A DNA stretch of 64,000 nucleotides, taken from Candidatus Poribacteria bacterium (GTDB taxonomy: Bacteria > Poribacteria > WGA-4E > GCA-2687025). The notes under the pieces were generated by a model. It searched no databases and was not told the DNA's origin. It was given only the letters and a program-made list of their open reading frames with translations. The stretch spans positions 62,001-126,000 of the forward strand of contig JABGQA010000115.1 in assembly GCA_018644665.1 (NCBI GenBank), read 5' to 3'. The translations under genes and the position numbers were made by a program. Positions 16,092-24,796 of the stretch are shown one piece after another; within the stretch, counting starts at the first letter, position 1, and the number at the start of each line of letters is the position of its first letter.

Positions 16092-17168
16092 ATGTCCAGG
16101 GTCAAGATTGGCGTCATCGGGTGCGGCACGATCGCGCAGATTCAGCACCTGCCGAATCTGGCGGAACTCCACGACCTCTACGATGTCGCCGTTGTGTGCG
16201 ACCTGTCCAGGCAGGCGGCGGAGTACGTCGCGGCGAAGTTCCATGTTCCGCGCGCCGTTACGGACTACCGCGATGTCCTCGACTCGGACGTGGACGCGGT
16301 TCTGCACTGCGCTGGCGGGCACAAGACGCCCGTCGTCGTGGACGCGATCGCGGCGGGCAAGCACCTGTTCGTCGAAAAGCCGCTGTGCGTGTCCGTCGAG
16401 GACGCCGACCGGATCGCTGCGGCGGCAGACGCCGCGGCCGTCGTGGCTCAGGTCGGCTACATGAAGCTGTACGACCCCGCCTACGAATACGCCCGACGCG
16501 AGGTAGCGGAGATGTCCGAGCCGCGCTTCATCCAGGTGAACCACCTACACCCGTCGAACGCGCTGCACATAGGCCAGTTCGACGTGCGGCGCTTCGATGA
16601 CATGCCGCGCGATGCCGCCGTCGAACAGCGCGACGCCTACGAGGCGTCCATAGGGGACGCCATCGGCGACGTCGAGCCGCACGTCCGCCGCGCGTTCGTG
16701 ATGCTCTCCGGCAGCATGATCCACGACATCTACGGCCTGCGCGAGATGTTCGGCTCCCCGTCGGAGGTCGTGAACGCGGAGATATGGCGAGACGGCGGCG
16801 CGATGACGTTCACTCTGGCGTATCCGAACGGGGCGCGATGCGTCGCGAGTTGGGCGGATCTGCCGCATCTGTGGGACTTCAAGGAGACCCTGGAGGTCTA
16901 CGGCGACGACAAGCGCGTGACGCTCTCGTATCCGACGGGGTTCGCGCGCGGGATTCCATCGACGGTCGTCGTGCAGGGCGTGGATGACCGCGGCGTCAGC
17001 TACCGTCAGGAGCCCGCGATCGAGTGGGAGGGTGCCTTCGCGCGGGAACTGCGGCACTTCCACGACTGCATCGTGAACGGGGCGCCGTGTCGGACGCCCG
17101 TCGCGTCCGCGCGGGATGATGTGGCGCTTATCGTCGAAATCATCCGGCGGTACGTCGCGGGCCGGTAG
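16092..17168 (+). CDS. Gfo/Idh/MocA family oxidoreductase
   Basis: 358 aa from ATG 16092 with AGGAG 6 nt upstream. The reading frame is open further upstream but overlaps the cupin gene. It has 'IGVIGCGTIAQ' as the dinucleotide motif, 'FVEKPLCVS' as EKP, and 'GSMIHDIYGLREMFG' carrying the conserved His of the substrate domain. It is the last gene of the URO-D, unknown, cupin, dehydrogenase operon and is followed by a strong hairpin. It probably oxidises a sugar-derived substrate shared with the other three gene products. Confidence 0.9.
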   Translation: MSRVKIGVIGCGTIAQIQHLPNLAELHDLYDVAVVCDLSRQAAEYVAAKFHVPRAVTDYRDVLDSDVDAVLHCAGGHKTPVVVDAIAAGKHLFVEKPLCVSVEDADRIAAAADAAAVVAQVGYMKLYDPAYEYARREVAEMSEPRFIQVNHLHPSNALHIGQFDVRRFDDMPRDAAVEQRDAYEASIGDAIGDVEPHVRRAFVMLSGSMIHDIYGLREMFGSPSEVVNAEIWRDGGAMTFTLAYPNGARCVASWADLPHLWDFKETLEVYGDDKRVTLSYPTGFARGIPSTVVVQGVDDRGVSYRQEPAIEWEGAFARELRHFHDCIVNGAPCRTPVASARDDVALIVEIIRRYVAGR

Positions 17169-17210
17169 CGGCGGGCGGCACGCGGTTACGTGGAAGGCGT
17201 CAGACGCACG

Positions 17211-17245
17211 CGTGGCCGTCGGCGACTGTGTCACCGACGGCCACG
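17211..17245. terminator. bidirectional terminator hairpin
   Basis: Arms at 17211-17226 (CGTGGCCGTCGGCGAC) and 17230-17245 pair over 16 bp with one mismatch and a 3-nt loop. It lies between the convergent dehydrogenase gene and the exported-protein gene. Confidence 0.7.
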
Positions 17246-17302
17246 CATCCGATCTCGGCTATCCCGTTCACTGGGCCCGCTGCCGCCCGACGACGGCCGC
17301 TG

Positions 17303-18049
17303 CTACCGGCGCTTCAGGGCGCCCCACCTGGTCGTCAGCTTACCGGCCGGCTCGACCACCAACGCGGAGTCGCCACCGAAGTCGACGGCGATCTCGATCT
17401 CGTGGATGGTCTCGCCGACATCCTGCTCGAACGGCGTCACTACCCGCAGCCACCGGTCACCATTGGGCTTTCCAGCCGGGACCTTTGTCGCCTCGATGTG
17501 CGGCATCGACCACTGTTCGCTCGATACATCCCATGCCGGGATCTCAGGCGCCGCGGTGAGTGTGGCGATGTTGGCGGTTCGGGCGATCTCGGTGCCGTTG
17601 AGCCACAGGATATACGCGTCGTCGTAATCCAGGCGCAGGACGATTGAGGCGATATCCTTCGCCCCGGCGATGTCGAACGCGTAGCGCGTGTAGAGAGAGG
17701 GCACCGCGCCCCCAACCACCTCCGTGTTGTCGTCTCCGTCGCCGTAACCAATGCTTGTAACGCCTTCGGTCCACCCAGAGTCGTCGAAGCCGGGTGCGGT
17801 CCAGCCGTCGACATCGGCGGTCGGGATGTGGTACATCACCTCTTCGCCCTCGTCGAAGACGACCTTCCCGCCAGCCTCGAGCTGGATGATGAGCGTCAGG
17901 TCACTGCTGCCGAAGCCGTCATTGTAATTCCCGGCCGCCAGGACGTTGGACTGTGTGTAGATGCTCGGCGTGTCGAACGCCACGGCCGAAGTTGCTAGAC
18001 AGGCGGCTACGCCGATCGCCGCAGCCACGCGCGGTAGTGTCAGATTCAT
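17303..18049 (-). CDS. exported protein with galactose-binding-like domain and GK-W C-terminal motif
   Basis: 248 aa. Sec signal peptide ('VAAAIGVAACLATSAVAF'). Residues about 80-150 match a widespread jelly-roll module: 'W.APGFDDSGWTEG', 'IGYGDGDDNTE', 'TRYAFDIAGAKDI' and 'DDAYILWLNGTEIAR', known from planctomycete/verrucomicrobial surface proteins. The last residues 'GKLTTRWGALKRR' match the ends of two other exported proteins at 62398 and 63234, which suggests a shared tag. It is the last minus-strand gene before the convergent terminator. Its ligand is unknown. Confidence 0.72.
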   Translation of the reverse strand: MNLTLPRVAAAIGVAACLATSAVAFDTPSIYTQSNVLAAGNYNDGFGSSDLTLIIQLEAGGKVVFDEGEEVMYHIPTADVDGWTAPGFDDSGWTEGVTSIGYGDGDDNTEVVGGAVPSLYTRYAFDIAGAKDIASIVLRLDYDDAYILWLNGTEIARTANIATLTAAPEIPAWDVSSEQWSMPHIEATKVPAGKPNGDRWLRVVTPFEQDVGETIHEIEIAVDFGGDSALVVEPAGKLTTRWGALKRR

Positions 18050-18281
18050 CCGTAGAAGCTCCAGGCTCTAGATCTCGCAGGTCGCCAGGCCGACGGCCTC
18101 GCTTCGGGCGGCACGCCACTATGTTACGGCAAACCGCGGCCGATGTGCGTGGGCGTTGGACGCGGTACGCCGTCTCCACGCCTCAAGACGGGCGCGTGTG
18201 CCGACGTGTTACACCCGGGTCATCCGTCGCGCGCTCTCGACGCGGAGAGCGCTGGCGATGGGCGGCGCAGCACGCGCGCGA

Positions 18282-19271
18282 CTACCGACCCACGCCGATC
18301 CCCTGCGGCCCCACGAGCGCGCGCAGAGCGCCCCACGCCACGGGAGCCCAACGCGGATCGACCGCCGCGGACACACTGCCGGTTCCCCAATCCGGCCCGT
18401 TGGCATGGATGCCGTGAGTTATCTGCACGACGTCGGAACCGTCGGCGCCCATGACGTAGATGGAATCGGTATGGGTTTCGATCGACTTCATGTCGAAGGC
18501 GATCTTCGTGGCGTCGGGACTCCACGAGAACGAGCCGATCTCCCCGGGCGTCTCGATGCGGCGGATATCGGACCCATCTGGAAGCATCGTGTATAGCGAC
18601 ACGGTTCCATCGCGCAGGGACATGAACGCAATGGACTCGCCGGAGGGATGCCAACGCGGAGAGCCGTCCCAGGCGGTGTGGGTGGTCAGTTGGCGCGTGT
18701 CTGCGCCGTCCGGCGCCATGACGTAGACATCGCTGCTTCTGGTTCCTCGGTTCGCCGCGAATGCTATCTGCGTGCCGTCCGGGGACCAGGCGGGGGCCAC
18801 GTCCGCCGCCGACTCCTCCCGGGTGAGACGTTCGACATTCGCGCCATCCGCGTCCATGACGTAGATCTCAGCCGACAGGTCGCGCTGGGATGAGAATGCG
18901 ATACGCGATCCGTCCGGCGACCACGACGCGAAATTGTCCACGGACACGTGCATACTGACGTTCGTCAGCCGCCTGTCGACGGTGCGCGTGACGTATATCT
19001 CCGGGATGACATCGCGAAACGTCGTAAAGGCGATCCTGCTCCCGTCGGGCGACCAGTGCGGCGCGATGTCGATCGCCGGGTGCTCCGTGACCTGTACCCT
19101 CGCCGTGCCGTCCGGGCGCATCACGTAGATGTCGGAACTGCTGCCAACCTGCCTCGCCGCGAATGCAATCGTCGATGCCTGTGAGAAGCCTGCGCGTGGC
19201 GTGAGGAGGACGGCGGCGGCCGCCAACGCCAGGATGCCGCCACCTGCGTGCTTCGCCCATGCGGGTGTCAT
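18282..19271 (-). CDS. exported TolB-like (PD40) beta-propeller
   Basis: 329 aa. Signal peptide 'ILALAAAAVLLTPRAGFSQA'. Six PD40 repeats of the type 'P.WSPDGSRIAF...RD...IYVMDADG' tile residues about 35-300, as in the TolB propeller. No TolB N-terminal domain and no Tol-Pal genes are present, so this is a free-standing periplasmic or surface propeller. After the last blade comes 'VDPRWAPVAWGALR', which resembles a degenerate form of the GK-W C-terminal motif found on neighbours. It starts 12 nt after the truncated FlgD-tail gene. Confidence 0.85.
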   Translation of the reverse strand: MTPAWAKHAGGGILALAAAAVLLTPRAGFSQASTIAFAARQVGSSSDIYVMRPDGTARVQVTEHPAIDIAPHWSPDGSRIAFTTFRDVIPEIYVTRTVDRRLTNVSMHVSVDNFASWSPDGSRIAFSSQRDLSAEIYVMDADGANVERLTREESAADVAPAWSPDGTQIAFAANRGTRSSDVYVMAPDGADTRQLTTHTAWDGSPRWHPSGESIAFMSLRDGTVSLYTMLPDGSDIRRIETPGEIGSFSWSPDATKIAFDMKSIETHTDSIYVMGADGSDVVQITHGIHANGPDWGTGSVSAAVDPRWAPVAWGALRALVGPQGIGVGR

Positions 19272-19283
19272 CTGTCCGCTCCC

Positions 19284-19751
19284 TTACTTCGTGATGAGAA
19301 GGCGACGCGTCGCCGCGAATTCGCCTGCCGTAAGGTAGTAGAAGTAGACGCCGCTGGGAACCCGTTCGCCGAGTGAGTTGCGCCCAACCCAGTGAACGGC
19401 CCTGCCGCGGTCGGAGTAGTTCCCCGCGGGCAGCCTGCCCGGCGACAGTCGTCGAACCAGCGCGCCGCGTGTGTCGTAAATGCGGATCACGACCTCGGCT
19501 TCCTTCCCGGGCGCGAACGGTATCCACGTTTCTGGGTTGTATGGGTTCGGGTAGTTCTGCCCCAACGTAGCGGCCGGCGGTCCGGGCTCGGGGCGACGCA
19601 TGGGCGCGCTCAGGACGTGGCCGAGCGACGTGGGCAGATACGGGAACGCGACACTCACACCAACCGCGCCCCCTTCGGTCGACTTGCCCCACACGCTGAC
19701 GAGCACGTCCCACGTGCCGTGCCGCTCGTCGAGCACTGGTTCGACGGTCTC
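19284..19751 (-). pseudogene. 5'-truncated secreted protein with FlgD-like C-terminal tail
   Basis: About 155 residues read in frame to the TAA-side stop at 19284. The C-terminal about 90 residues are a FlgD-Ig/type-A sorting tail: 'LGQNYPNPYNPETWIPF', 'VVIRIYDTRGALVRRL' and 'GERVPSGVYFYYLTAG', ending 'RRLLITK'. Such tails normally end proteins of several hundred residues. Here only about 65 residues precede it, and the frame enters the 3' end of the HEPN gene, whose stop codon is at 19753. An ATG at 19832 exists, but its first 27 residues are antisense-like noise from the HEPN gene. Decapitation by insertion or rearrangement is the simplest reading. Confidence 0.62.
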
Positions 19752-19752
19752 G

Positions 19753-20937
19753 CTACGCGAAGCGCTGTTTGGCGACCCAAGCGTGGACGTCCTGCACGGT
19801 CTTCCACGGGTCGCCCGCCTCCTCGCGTTCACGAGCTCTGCGCGCTAGCGCGGATATGGACTCGGCCACGTAGCGCCTAAGGCAACGGAGCGCATCGTCC
19901 GTGATGTCTCCCGCCCGCTCCCCATGCGCCGTCCTGCTCCGTATCGAGTAGTAGTCCCTGATGCGGCTGTATGTGGCACGGCGAGAGGGCCCGTCGTCCG
20001 CGAGCAGGAGAGCCGTCCCCTCGGCCACGGTGTGCGATATGCCGGTTCCCGAATCCTGGGCCCACAGCGCCTCGAGGGCGATCACGTAAGACAGGACTTG
20101 GTTCGCTGCATCCCGTTGGCGATGACCCACAGCCAACCAATGAACTGCTCGCAGCAACGCCTCATGTATCTGGGTTCTCGCGCTGGCGGCTCCATCCGCC
20201 TTGTCGGCAAGCCAGAAGACACTTGCCACCTGCATATCCGTGATGCTGCTGGAGTTGATGCCAAACGGCGCTTGGGCGAGCGGCCAGTGCCTAGCCATCT
20301 GTAGGCGCTGAACCCCGCTGTCGACCCCAAGTTGCGTGTGCGGTTGGGCAACCATTTCGCCTTGGATGCCGACGATCGGCGGGTTGTGCGCGCGGAGGAG
20401 GATGGCGGCGTATTGCACCAACTCCGCCGACCGCGAGGCACGCGAGGCCGCACGCTCGACCGCCAGCGGCCACATCGCCTTCTCCTCACACACCACGTGC
20501 ACACCATCCCAGAACGGGTAGAGGTCCAACATGGCTGCCTCGGCGTCGAAGCCCTTGACCACCCGGCTCGCCAGGCCCGCCTCGACCTGAGAACGCTCCA
20601 ACAGACGGAGCTCAGCATCCCCCAGCGTGAGGGGGTCAACCTCCAGCGCGACACCAACGACGTACACCGGCAGCCAATACACGGCATCGAACGTGCGGTG
20701 GTCTTCGACCAACTGCCGGAAGCGCGCGTCGAGTTCCCCGGCGGCGCATGGTCCATTGGCGTCACGGAGGATGTTCGTGACCATGTTCCGCACGTGGGCA
20801 CGCGTATAGACATCGCCCCATGCATTCACCAGGTCGTCAACGAGCTTCTCGGAGGCCGTGCGCAACTGCGCGCCTGCAGCGGGAGTCGCCAGGGCAAGCA
20901 GCCTGTCGACAAAGCTTCGGATAGCGCGCGGGTCCAT
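19753..20937 (-). CDS. Apea-like HEPN domain protein
   Basis: 394 aa from ATG 20937 with 'aggtgagg' upstream. A GTG at 20946 is the alternative start. The C-terminal about 140 residues resemble the Apea-like HEPN family: 'LSYVIALEALWAQ', then an R-rich helix, then 'DYYSIRSRTAHGERAGD', containing the HEPN RNase motif Rx4H (RSRTAH). The N-terminal about 250 residues are not recognised. HEPN proteins of this kind are often RNases in defence or toxin systems, but no MNT antitoxin or other defence gene is adjacent. The promoter region carries an A+T-rich direct repeat. Its 3' end abuts the truncated FlgD-tail gene. Confidence 0.75.
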   Translation of the reverse strand: MDPRAIRSFVDRLLALATPAAGAQLRTASEKLVDDLVNAWGDVYTRAHVRNMVTNILRDANGPCAAGELDARFRQLVEDHRTFDAVYWLPVYVVGVALEVDPLTLGDAELRLLERSQVEAGLASRVVKGFDAEAAMLDLYPFWDGVHVVCEEKAMWPLAVERAASRASRSAELVQYAAILLRAHNPPIVGIQGEMVAQPHTQLGVDSGVQRLQMARHWPLAQAPFGINSSSITDMQVASVFWLADKADGAASARTQIHEALLRAVHWLAVGHRQRDAANQVLSYVIALEALWAQDSGTGISHTVAEGTALLLADDGPSRRATYSRIRDYYSIRSRTAHGERAGDITDDALRCLRRYVAESISALARRAREREEAGDPWKTVQDVHAWVAKQRFA

Positions 20938-20992
20938 CGTCCTCACCTACGATTTGGTATTGGGGTGCCGCCGTGAGAGATGTTGACTCCAC

Positions 20993-21009
20993 ATTACAGA
21001 TAATTACAG
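20993..21009. promoter_or_regulatory. 10-bp-phased direct repeat upstream of the HEPN gene
   Basis: ATTACAG occurs at 20993-20999 and 21003-21009, one helical turn apart, in an unusually A+T-rich patch about 56-72 bp upstream of the HEPN ATG. It is a candidate operator or UP-like element. Confidence 0.35.
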
Positions 21010-21226
21010 TGGAGGTGTAGCCCGGCGTCGCGCGCGTCGCAACCGAGGGTCACTTGAGGACGTTCAGGAACGCGCCGTAGTCACCAGCAAGATCCCCGCG
21101 AGCCCGCCGCCGTCCATATATGCGACGATCGGCGTCGCCGTTGCGGCCAGATCGGCGGGCCGAATCCGTCCGTGCGCCAGTCTAGAGGCCGCGCCACTGG
21201 CGGGCGGTGCCCGCCCATCCGGCTCG

Positions 21227-22606
21227 TCACGGGCCGAGCAGCGCCCCAGACACGTGGCGACTCGCGCCGTCGTGGTCGGTCCACGATATCCACGCCCGCG
21301 CGCCCAACGCGTGCGCGGCGAGGTCGGTGCGATCCAACTGCGCGGTCGCGATCGGCGTACCGCCCGGCGCGAATCCCGCGACGCCCTCGGGGTCGAAGCT
21401 CTGCGCGTACACGTCCTGACGCGTCTCGGCTCGGGTCTCGCGGCGATAGTCGTACCACGCCACCCACAGATGTCCCTCGCGAGCCGACAGAACCGGCCCG
21501 CGCTGCACGCCGGCGCCGACGCCTACGGGCCGCGCGTCCATCCCCCACAGCAACCACCCCTCGGCGTCCACGCGTTGCGCGTAGATGTCGTCGAACTTGC
21601 CGCGCGTGTCCACCCATGCGACGTATGCCCCGCCGTTGCCGTCCGCGACCCCGACGATGTTCCGCTGACTGCCCGCGGCCTCGCACAGCTTGATGCCGCC
21701 GGGCCCCCACGCGCGTCGGCCATCCGACGTGAGACGCTGCCCATACACGTTGAGCGCGGTGTACGTCCCGTCGTCGTGGCGGTAGTCCACCCAGAAGACG
21801 AGCGAACTCCCGTCCTCCGACGGCACGACCACCGGCGATCCCTGATTGCTCCGCGCGAGACACGCCGGCACGCCGTCCTCATTCCACAGCCGCCGTCCGT
21901 CGGGCGACATCCGCTGCGCGGTCACACGGAACCGCGACTCCACGATGTCCGTCCACACGACGACGATCCCACCCGCGGCGTCCACCGAAGTGATCGGGTC
22001 GTACTGATGACCCTCGGCGCGGCAGATGTATCGCCCGTTGTCGTCCCAAAGCCGCGTGCCGTTCGCGGACACGCGCTGTCCGTACACGTCCAGCAAACCC
22101 GTGCGGAGGTCGGTCCACGTCACGTAGACGCCGCCGCGTCCGTCCGGCACGAGTCGGTGGTTTGCCTTCAGGAAGGCGTGCGCGCAGATCGACATGCCGC
22201 TCGCGGGAGCCCACATGGGCCTGCCGGAGGCGTCGAACCGCTGTAGGTAGATGTCGCTCTGGTTGTCGCGGCCGTCGTGCCAGATCAGGTAGATGCCACC
22301 GTCGCCGTCGGGCATCAGGACCGCCTGCTGTTGGGTTCTCGGGCCGGACGCCAGCGGCTTCCCGCCGATCTCCCACAGGGCGGCGCCGGCGGCGTCGCGC
22401 GCCTGCCCATAGATGGCTGGGCTAGACCCGCGCCGATCCTCCCACACGACCACGGTGCCGTCGTCTCTCCCCGGCGCGACCAGCGGGAACAGTGGGTTCG
22501 CCGGCGGCTCCGTGAGCGAGACGACCGCTGCATGGCATGCGAGGGCAACGAAGACGGCGAGAACGCTGACCGCCAACGTCCCCCGATGTTTCCCGACGCC
22601 CCTCAC
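21227..22606 (-). CDS. exported beta-propeller-like repeat protein
   Basis: 459 aa from GTG 22606, which overlaps the upstream stop by a GTGA junction. An ATG at 22753 is in frame but would overlap the hydrolase by 150 nt with basic junk residues. The signal peptide is 'TLAVSVLAVFVALACHA'. Seven to eight repeats of about 50 residues follow the pattern 'GG.YV.W.D.R....DIY.QR.D..G..LW', for example 'GGVYVTWTDLRTGLLDVYGQR' shortened, so a 7- or 8-blade propeller is likely. It ends 'SGALLGP' with no FlgD tail and no GK-W motif. It may act outside the inner membrane. The ligand is unknown. Confidence 0.72.
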   Translation of the reverse strand: MRGVGKHRGTLAVSVLAVFVALACHAAVVSLTEPPANPLFPLVAPGRDDGTVVVWEDRRGSSPAIYGQARDAAGAALWEIGGKPLASGPRTQQQAVLMPDGDGGIYLIWHDGRDNQSDIYLQRFDASGRPMWAPASGMSICAHAFLKANHRLVPDGRGGVYVTWTDLRTGLLDVYGQRVSANGTRLWDDNGRYICRAEGHQYDPITSVDAAGGIVVVWTDIVESRFRVTAQRMSPDGRRLWNEDGVPACLARSNQGSPVVVPSEDGSSLVFWVDYRHDDGTYTALNVYGQRLTSDGRRAWGPGGIKLCEAAGSQRNIVGVADGNGGAYVAWVDTRGKFDDIYAQRVDAEGWLLWGMDARPVGVGAGVQRGPVLSAREGHLWVAWYDYRRETRAETRQDVYAQSFDPEGVAGFAPGGTPIATAQLDRTDLAAHALGARAWISWTDHDGASRHVSGALLGP

Positions 22607-23379
22607 CCACTCACGGCAAAGCTGCTGGACGTGTACTCGAGGGTCTGCCCGGGCGCCATCGCAGCCACGCGGGTGGTCGGCGTCAGGAACTCGACCGCCT
22701 CGGCGAAGGCGTCGATGTCGGCGGGCTGGCCGACCGCTTCGCCGTAATGGCATGGGATGACGACATCTGGCCGGATAAGGCTCGCGGCCCGCGCGCCCTC
22801 ACGCACGCCCATCGTGAACTTCCCGCCCACGGGCAGGATGGCGATCTGCGGGCCGTACGTCTGGCTGATGAGCTGCATGTCGCTGAAGAGCGCTGTGTCG
22901 GAGGTGTTGTAGATCGTGATGCCGCTGTCGAACGCGATCACCACGCCACATGCGCCGCCGTCGGGACGGAAGTACATGTCGTCCGGCGGCGCGCCGAGAG
23001 CCAGATTAGGGGACATCGACCCCGCCGCATGGAAAGCCTGGACGAGCGTGATGCGCGTGTCGCCGATGGTCGTCGACCCGCCGGGGTTCAGGGCGACCGC
23101 TCGGTCGCCGACGGCCATGCCATGCGCCTGCGCGACCAGGCACGACTCGTAGTTGCCGACGAACGTCGCGCCCGTCCGGTCGCACACCTCGAACGCGTCT
23201 CGGATGTGGTCGTTGTGCCCGTGGGACGCGATGACGATGTCCGCGCGATCGACGTCGTCGCGGCGCATCGTCGCCACCGGGCTCTCGTCGAGCCACGGAT
23301 CGTAGTAGACGACCGTCCCCTGCTCGGATTCGAACCGGAACGACGCGTGGCCGATGTACGTAATCCGCGCGGTCGGCAT
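22603..23379 (-). CDS. UPF0173-type metallo-beta-lactamase-fold hydrolase
   Basis: 258 aa. 'ITYIGHASFRFE' at the N-terminus, 'YYDPWLDESP' and the zinc motif 'SHGHNDH' (52-58) identify the UPF0173/L-domain branch. Later ligands are in 'VQAFHAAGS' and 'VVIPCHYG'. There is no signal peptide, so it is cytoplasmic. It probably hydrolyses a small ester or phosphoester. It starts the two-gene unit with the exported repeat protein (4-nt overlap), though no functional link is apparent. Confidence 0.88.
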   Translation of the reverse strand: MPTARITYIGHASFRFESEQGTVVYYDPWLDESPVATMRRDDVDRADIVIASHGHNDHIRDAFEVCDRTGATFVGNYESCLVAQAHGMAVGDRAVALNPGGSTTIGDTRITLVQAFHAAGSMSPNLALGAPPDDMYFRPDGGACGVVIAFDSGITIYNTSDTALFSDMQLISQTYGPQIAILPVGGKFTMGVREGARAASLIRPDVVIPCHYGEAVGQPADIDAFAEAVEFLTPTTRVAAMAPGQTLEYTSSSFAVSG

Positions 23380-23394
23380 GTCCTACGCTCCCCT

Positions 23395-23907
23395 TCAGAT
23401 GTCGCCCAGTCGGCTTGGGATCACGCCCAGTTGCTGCATGAACACCAACGCGCCGAATTCCTCCCAGCCCTCGACAACGCGCCCGTCCTCAATGCGATGA
23501 ATGATGATCCCCGTGACATCGACGGCGTTGCCCGTTGGCGGCAAGTCTGGCAACGGCCCCTTGTGCGTGCCCGTGAATCGCCAGCGCGTGACCACCTTGT
23601 CGCCCTCGGCGATCTGGTCCAACGCCTCGAACTGGATGTCGGGGAAAGCCACGGCGTACGTCCGCGCAGCTTCCTTGTGCGTCTCGGTGCCGGTGAGCTT
23701 GCCGTCCGGGCCGTGGTGGACGTAGTCAGCGGAGAGGAACCTGTCGAACAGGTCGGCATCGCCGTCGTTAATGACGCCGTCGAGCATGCGTAAGACGAGT
23801 TCCTTGTTGCGCTCGGGCTCTGACATCGACTCGGCGCCGGTAGACAGCGCCATAGCCAGCGCGCCGACGACCGCGGCGCACAGCGCGGCCTCTTTGAGCA
23901 TCCTCAT
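23395..23907 (-). CDS. exported SnoaL-like protein
   Basis: 170 aa from ATG 23907 ('gggagc' upstream). The frame continues upstream but without signal-like sequence. The signal peptide is 'LKEAALCAAVVGALAMALSTG'. The SnoaL/NTF2-like core shows 'VLRMLDGVINDGDADLFDRF', 'YVHHGPDG', 'FPDIQFEALDQIAEGDKVV' and 'WRFTGTHKG', with 'GWEEFGALVFMQQLGVIP' at the end, the typical ester-cyclase family signature. Export is unusual for the family. It lies 15 nt upstream of the UPF0173 hydrolase on the same strand. Confidence 0.85.
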   Translation of the reverse strand: MRMLKEAALCAAVVGALAMALSTGAESMSEPERNKELVLRMLDGVINDGDADLFDRFLSADYVHHGPDGKLTGTETHKEAARTYAVAFPDIQFEALDQIAEGDKVVTRWRFTGTHKGPLPDLPPTGNAVDVTGIIIHRIEDGRVVEGWEEFGALVFMQQLGVIPSRLGDI

Positions 23908-23963
23908 GACAGGCTCCCGGTGGTGATGACTTTGGGCGTTCCGAGGGTATTCCGCGTGTGAGG

Positions 23964-23992
23964 GTGACGCAAGCGGCCACGACCTATATAGT
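23964..23992 (+). promoter_or_regulatory. weak sigma-70-like promoter
   Basis: GTGACG (23964-23969), 17 nt, then TATAGT (23987-23992), upstream of the GNAT-like gene at 24035. TATATA stands out in G+C-rich DNA. Confidence 0.3.
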
Positions 23993-24034
23993 CGCTGATC
24001 CTTGGGTTGGCGTCCCCCCGACAATGGACTCACG

Positions 24035-24796
24035 ATGCCCGCTATACCGGACGACATACGGCGCCTCCTGTGCGACGACGGACTGGGTCTGGATCTCCTC
24101 GCCCAGACGGCGCACTACGCCGACGACGACGACGTGGAATACACGTTGCGCGCCGTACGCGACATGCTCGACAGCGGCGACTTCGGCGATCTGCCCGAGC
24201 TGGCCGAGGAGGAGGAAACCGCCGAACGGCTTGACGCGCTATGCGTCGCCGGCAGCGTGCCTGGCGGGCCCGAGGCTATCCGTGCGTACCTGGAGGGCCT
24301 CGCCGTCTCCCTGGAACGGGAAGCGGCGGAGCGCGCGCCAGTGGCCGCGTGCGTCGACCTCGAAGAGCGCATCCGCGCGACGCTGGTCGGCTTGGACTTC
24401 GTCGCCGACGACGATCCTCTCGACATACTGAGCCCCGTAGGGTGTCCCGCGTATGTCGACCTCTTGATAGCGGAGTTCTCGCCCGAGTACGACGGCGCCG
24501 ATGTCATCTGGCGTGACACGCAGTTCAAGTTCGAGTTCCTCTTCGAGTCTGGGCTGTTCCTGTGGCTGTACGGAAACGTCGCCGAGCCCTTCCGCGGCCG
24601 CCGCATCGGCACGCAACTCTTCGAGGCCGTCGAGGCGTTGGCACTGGACGTGGGCTTCCGCCGCTTCTGCGTCCCCGGCCCGAACAAGCCGTACTGGGAG
24701 CGTGTGATGGCCTACGCCGTCCATCCGAAGCACGTGGTGGGCGTAGGCGGGGAGTTTATCCACGAGGCGTACAAGACGCTTCGCGCGCTCCAATGA
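24035..24796 (+). CDS. putative GNAT-fold acetyltransferase
   Basis: 253 aa from ATG 24035. The frame opens at 24002 but the extra residues look noncoding. The C-terminal third has 'LYGNVAEPFRGRRIGTQLFEA', matching GNAT motif A (beta-4, then R-x-x-x-IG pyrophosphate loop, then helix), and 'GFRRFCVPGPNKPYWERV', matching motif B. The N-terminal 150 residues are acidic and helical ('DDDVEYTLRAVRDML') and unrecognised. There is no signal peptide. The substrate is unknown. Confidence 0.55.
   Translation: MPAIPDDIRRLLCDDGLGLDLLAQTAHYADDDDVEYTLRAVRDMLDSGDFGDLPELAEEEETAERLDALCVAGSVPGGPEAIRAYLEGLAVSLEREAAERAPVAACVDLEERIRATLVGLDFVADDDPLDILSPVGCPAYVDLLIAEFSPEYDGADVIWRDTQFKFEFLFESGLFLWLYGNVAEPFRGRRIGTQLFEAVEALALDVGFRRFCVPGPNKPYWERVMAYAVHPKHVVGVGGEFIHEAYKTLRALQ

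Noticed and set aside
19284-19751. Type IX secretion C-terminal domain
   Set aside because: The tail resembles FlgD-Ig sorting domains, but no Por/Gld secretion gene is in the window, so I name only the fold.
19753-20937. HEPN/MNT toxin-antitoxin pair
   Set aside because: No nucleotidyltransferase-like antitoxin flanks the HEPN gene. The neighbours are the FlgD-tail fragment and an exported propeller.
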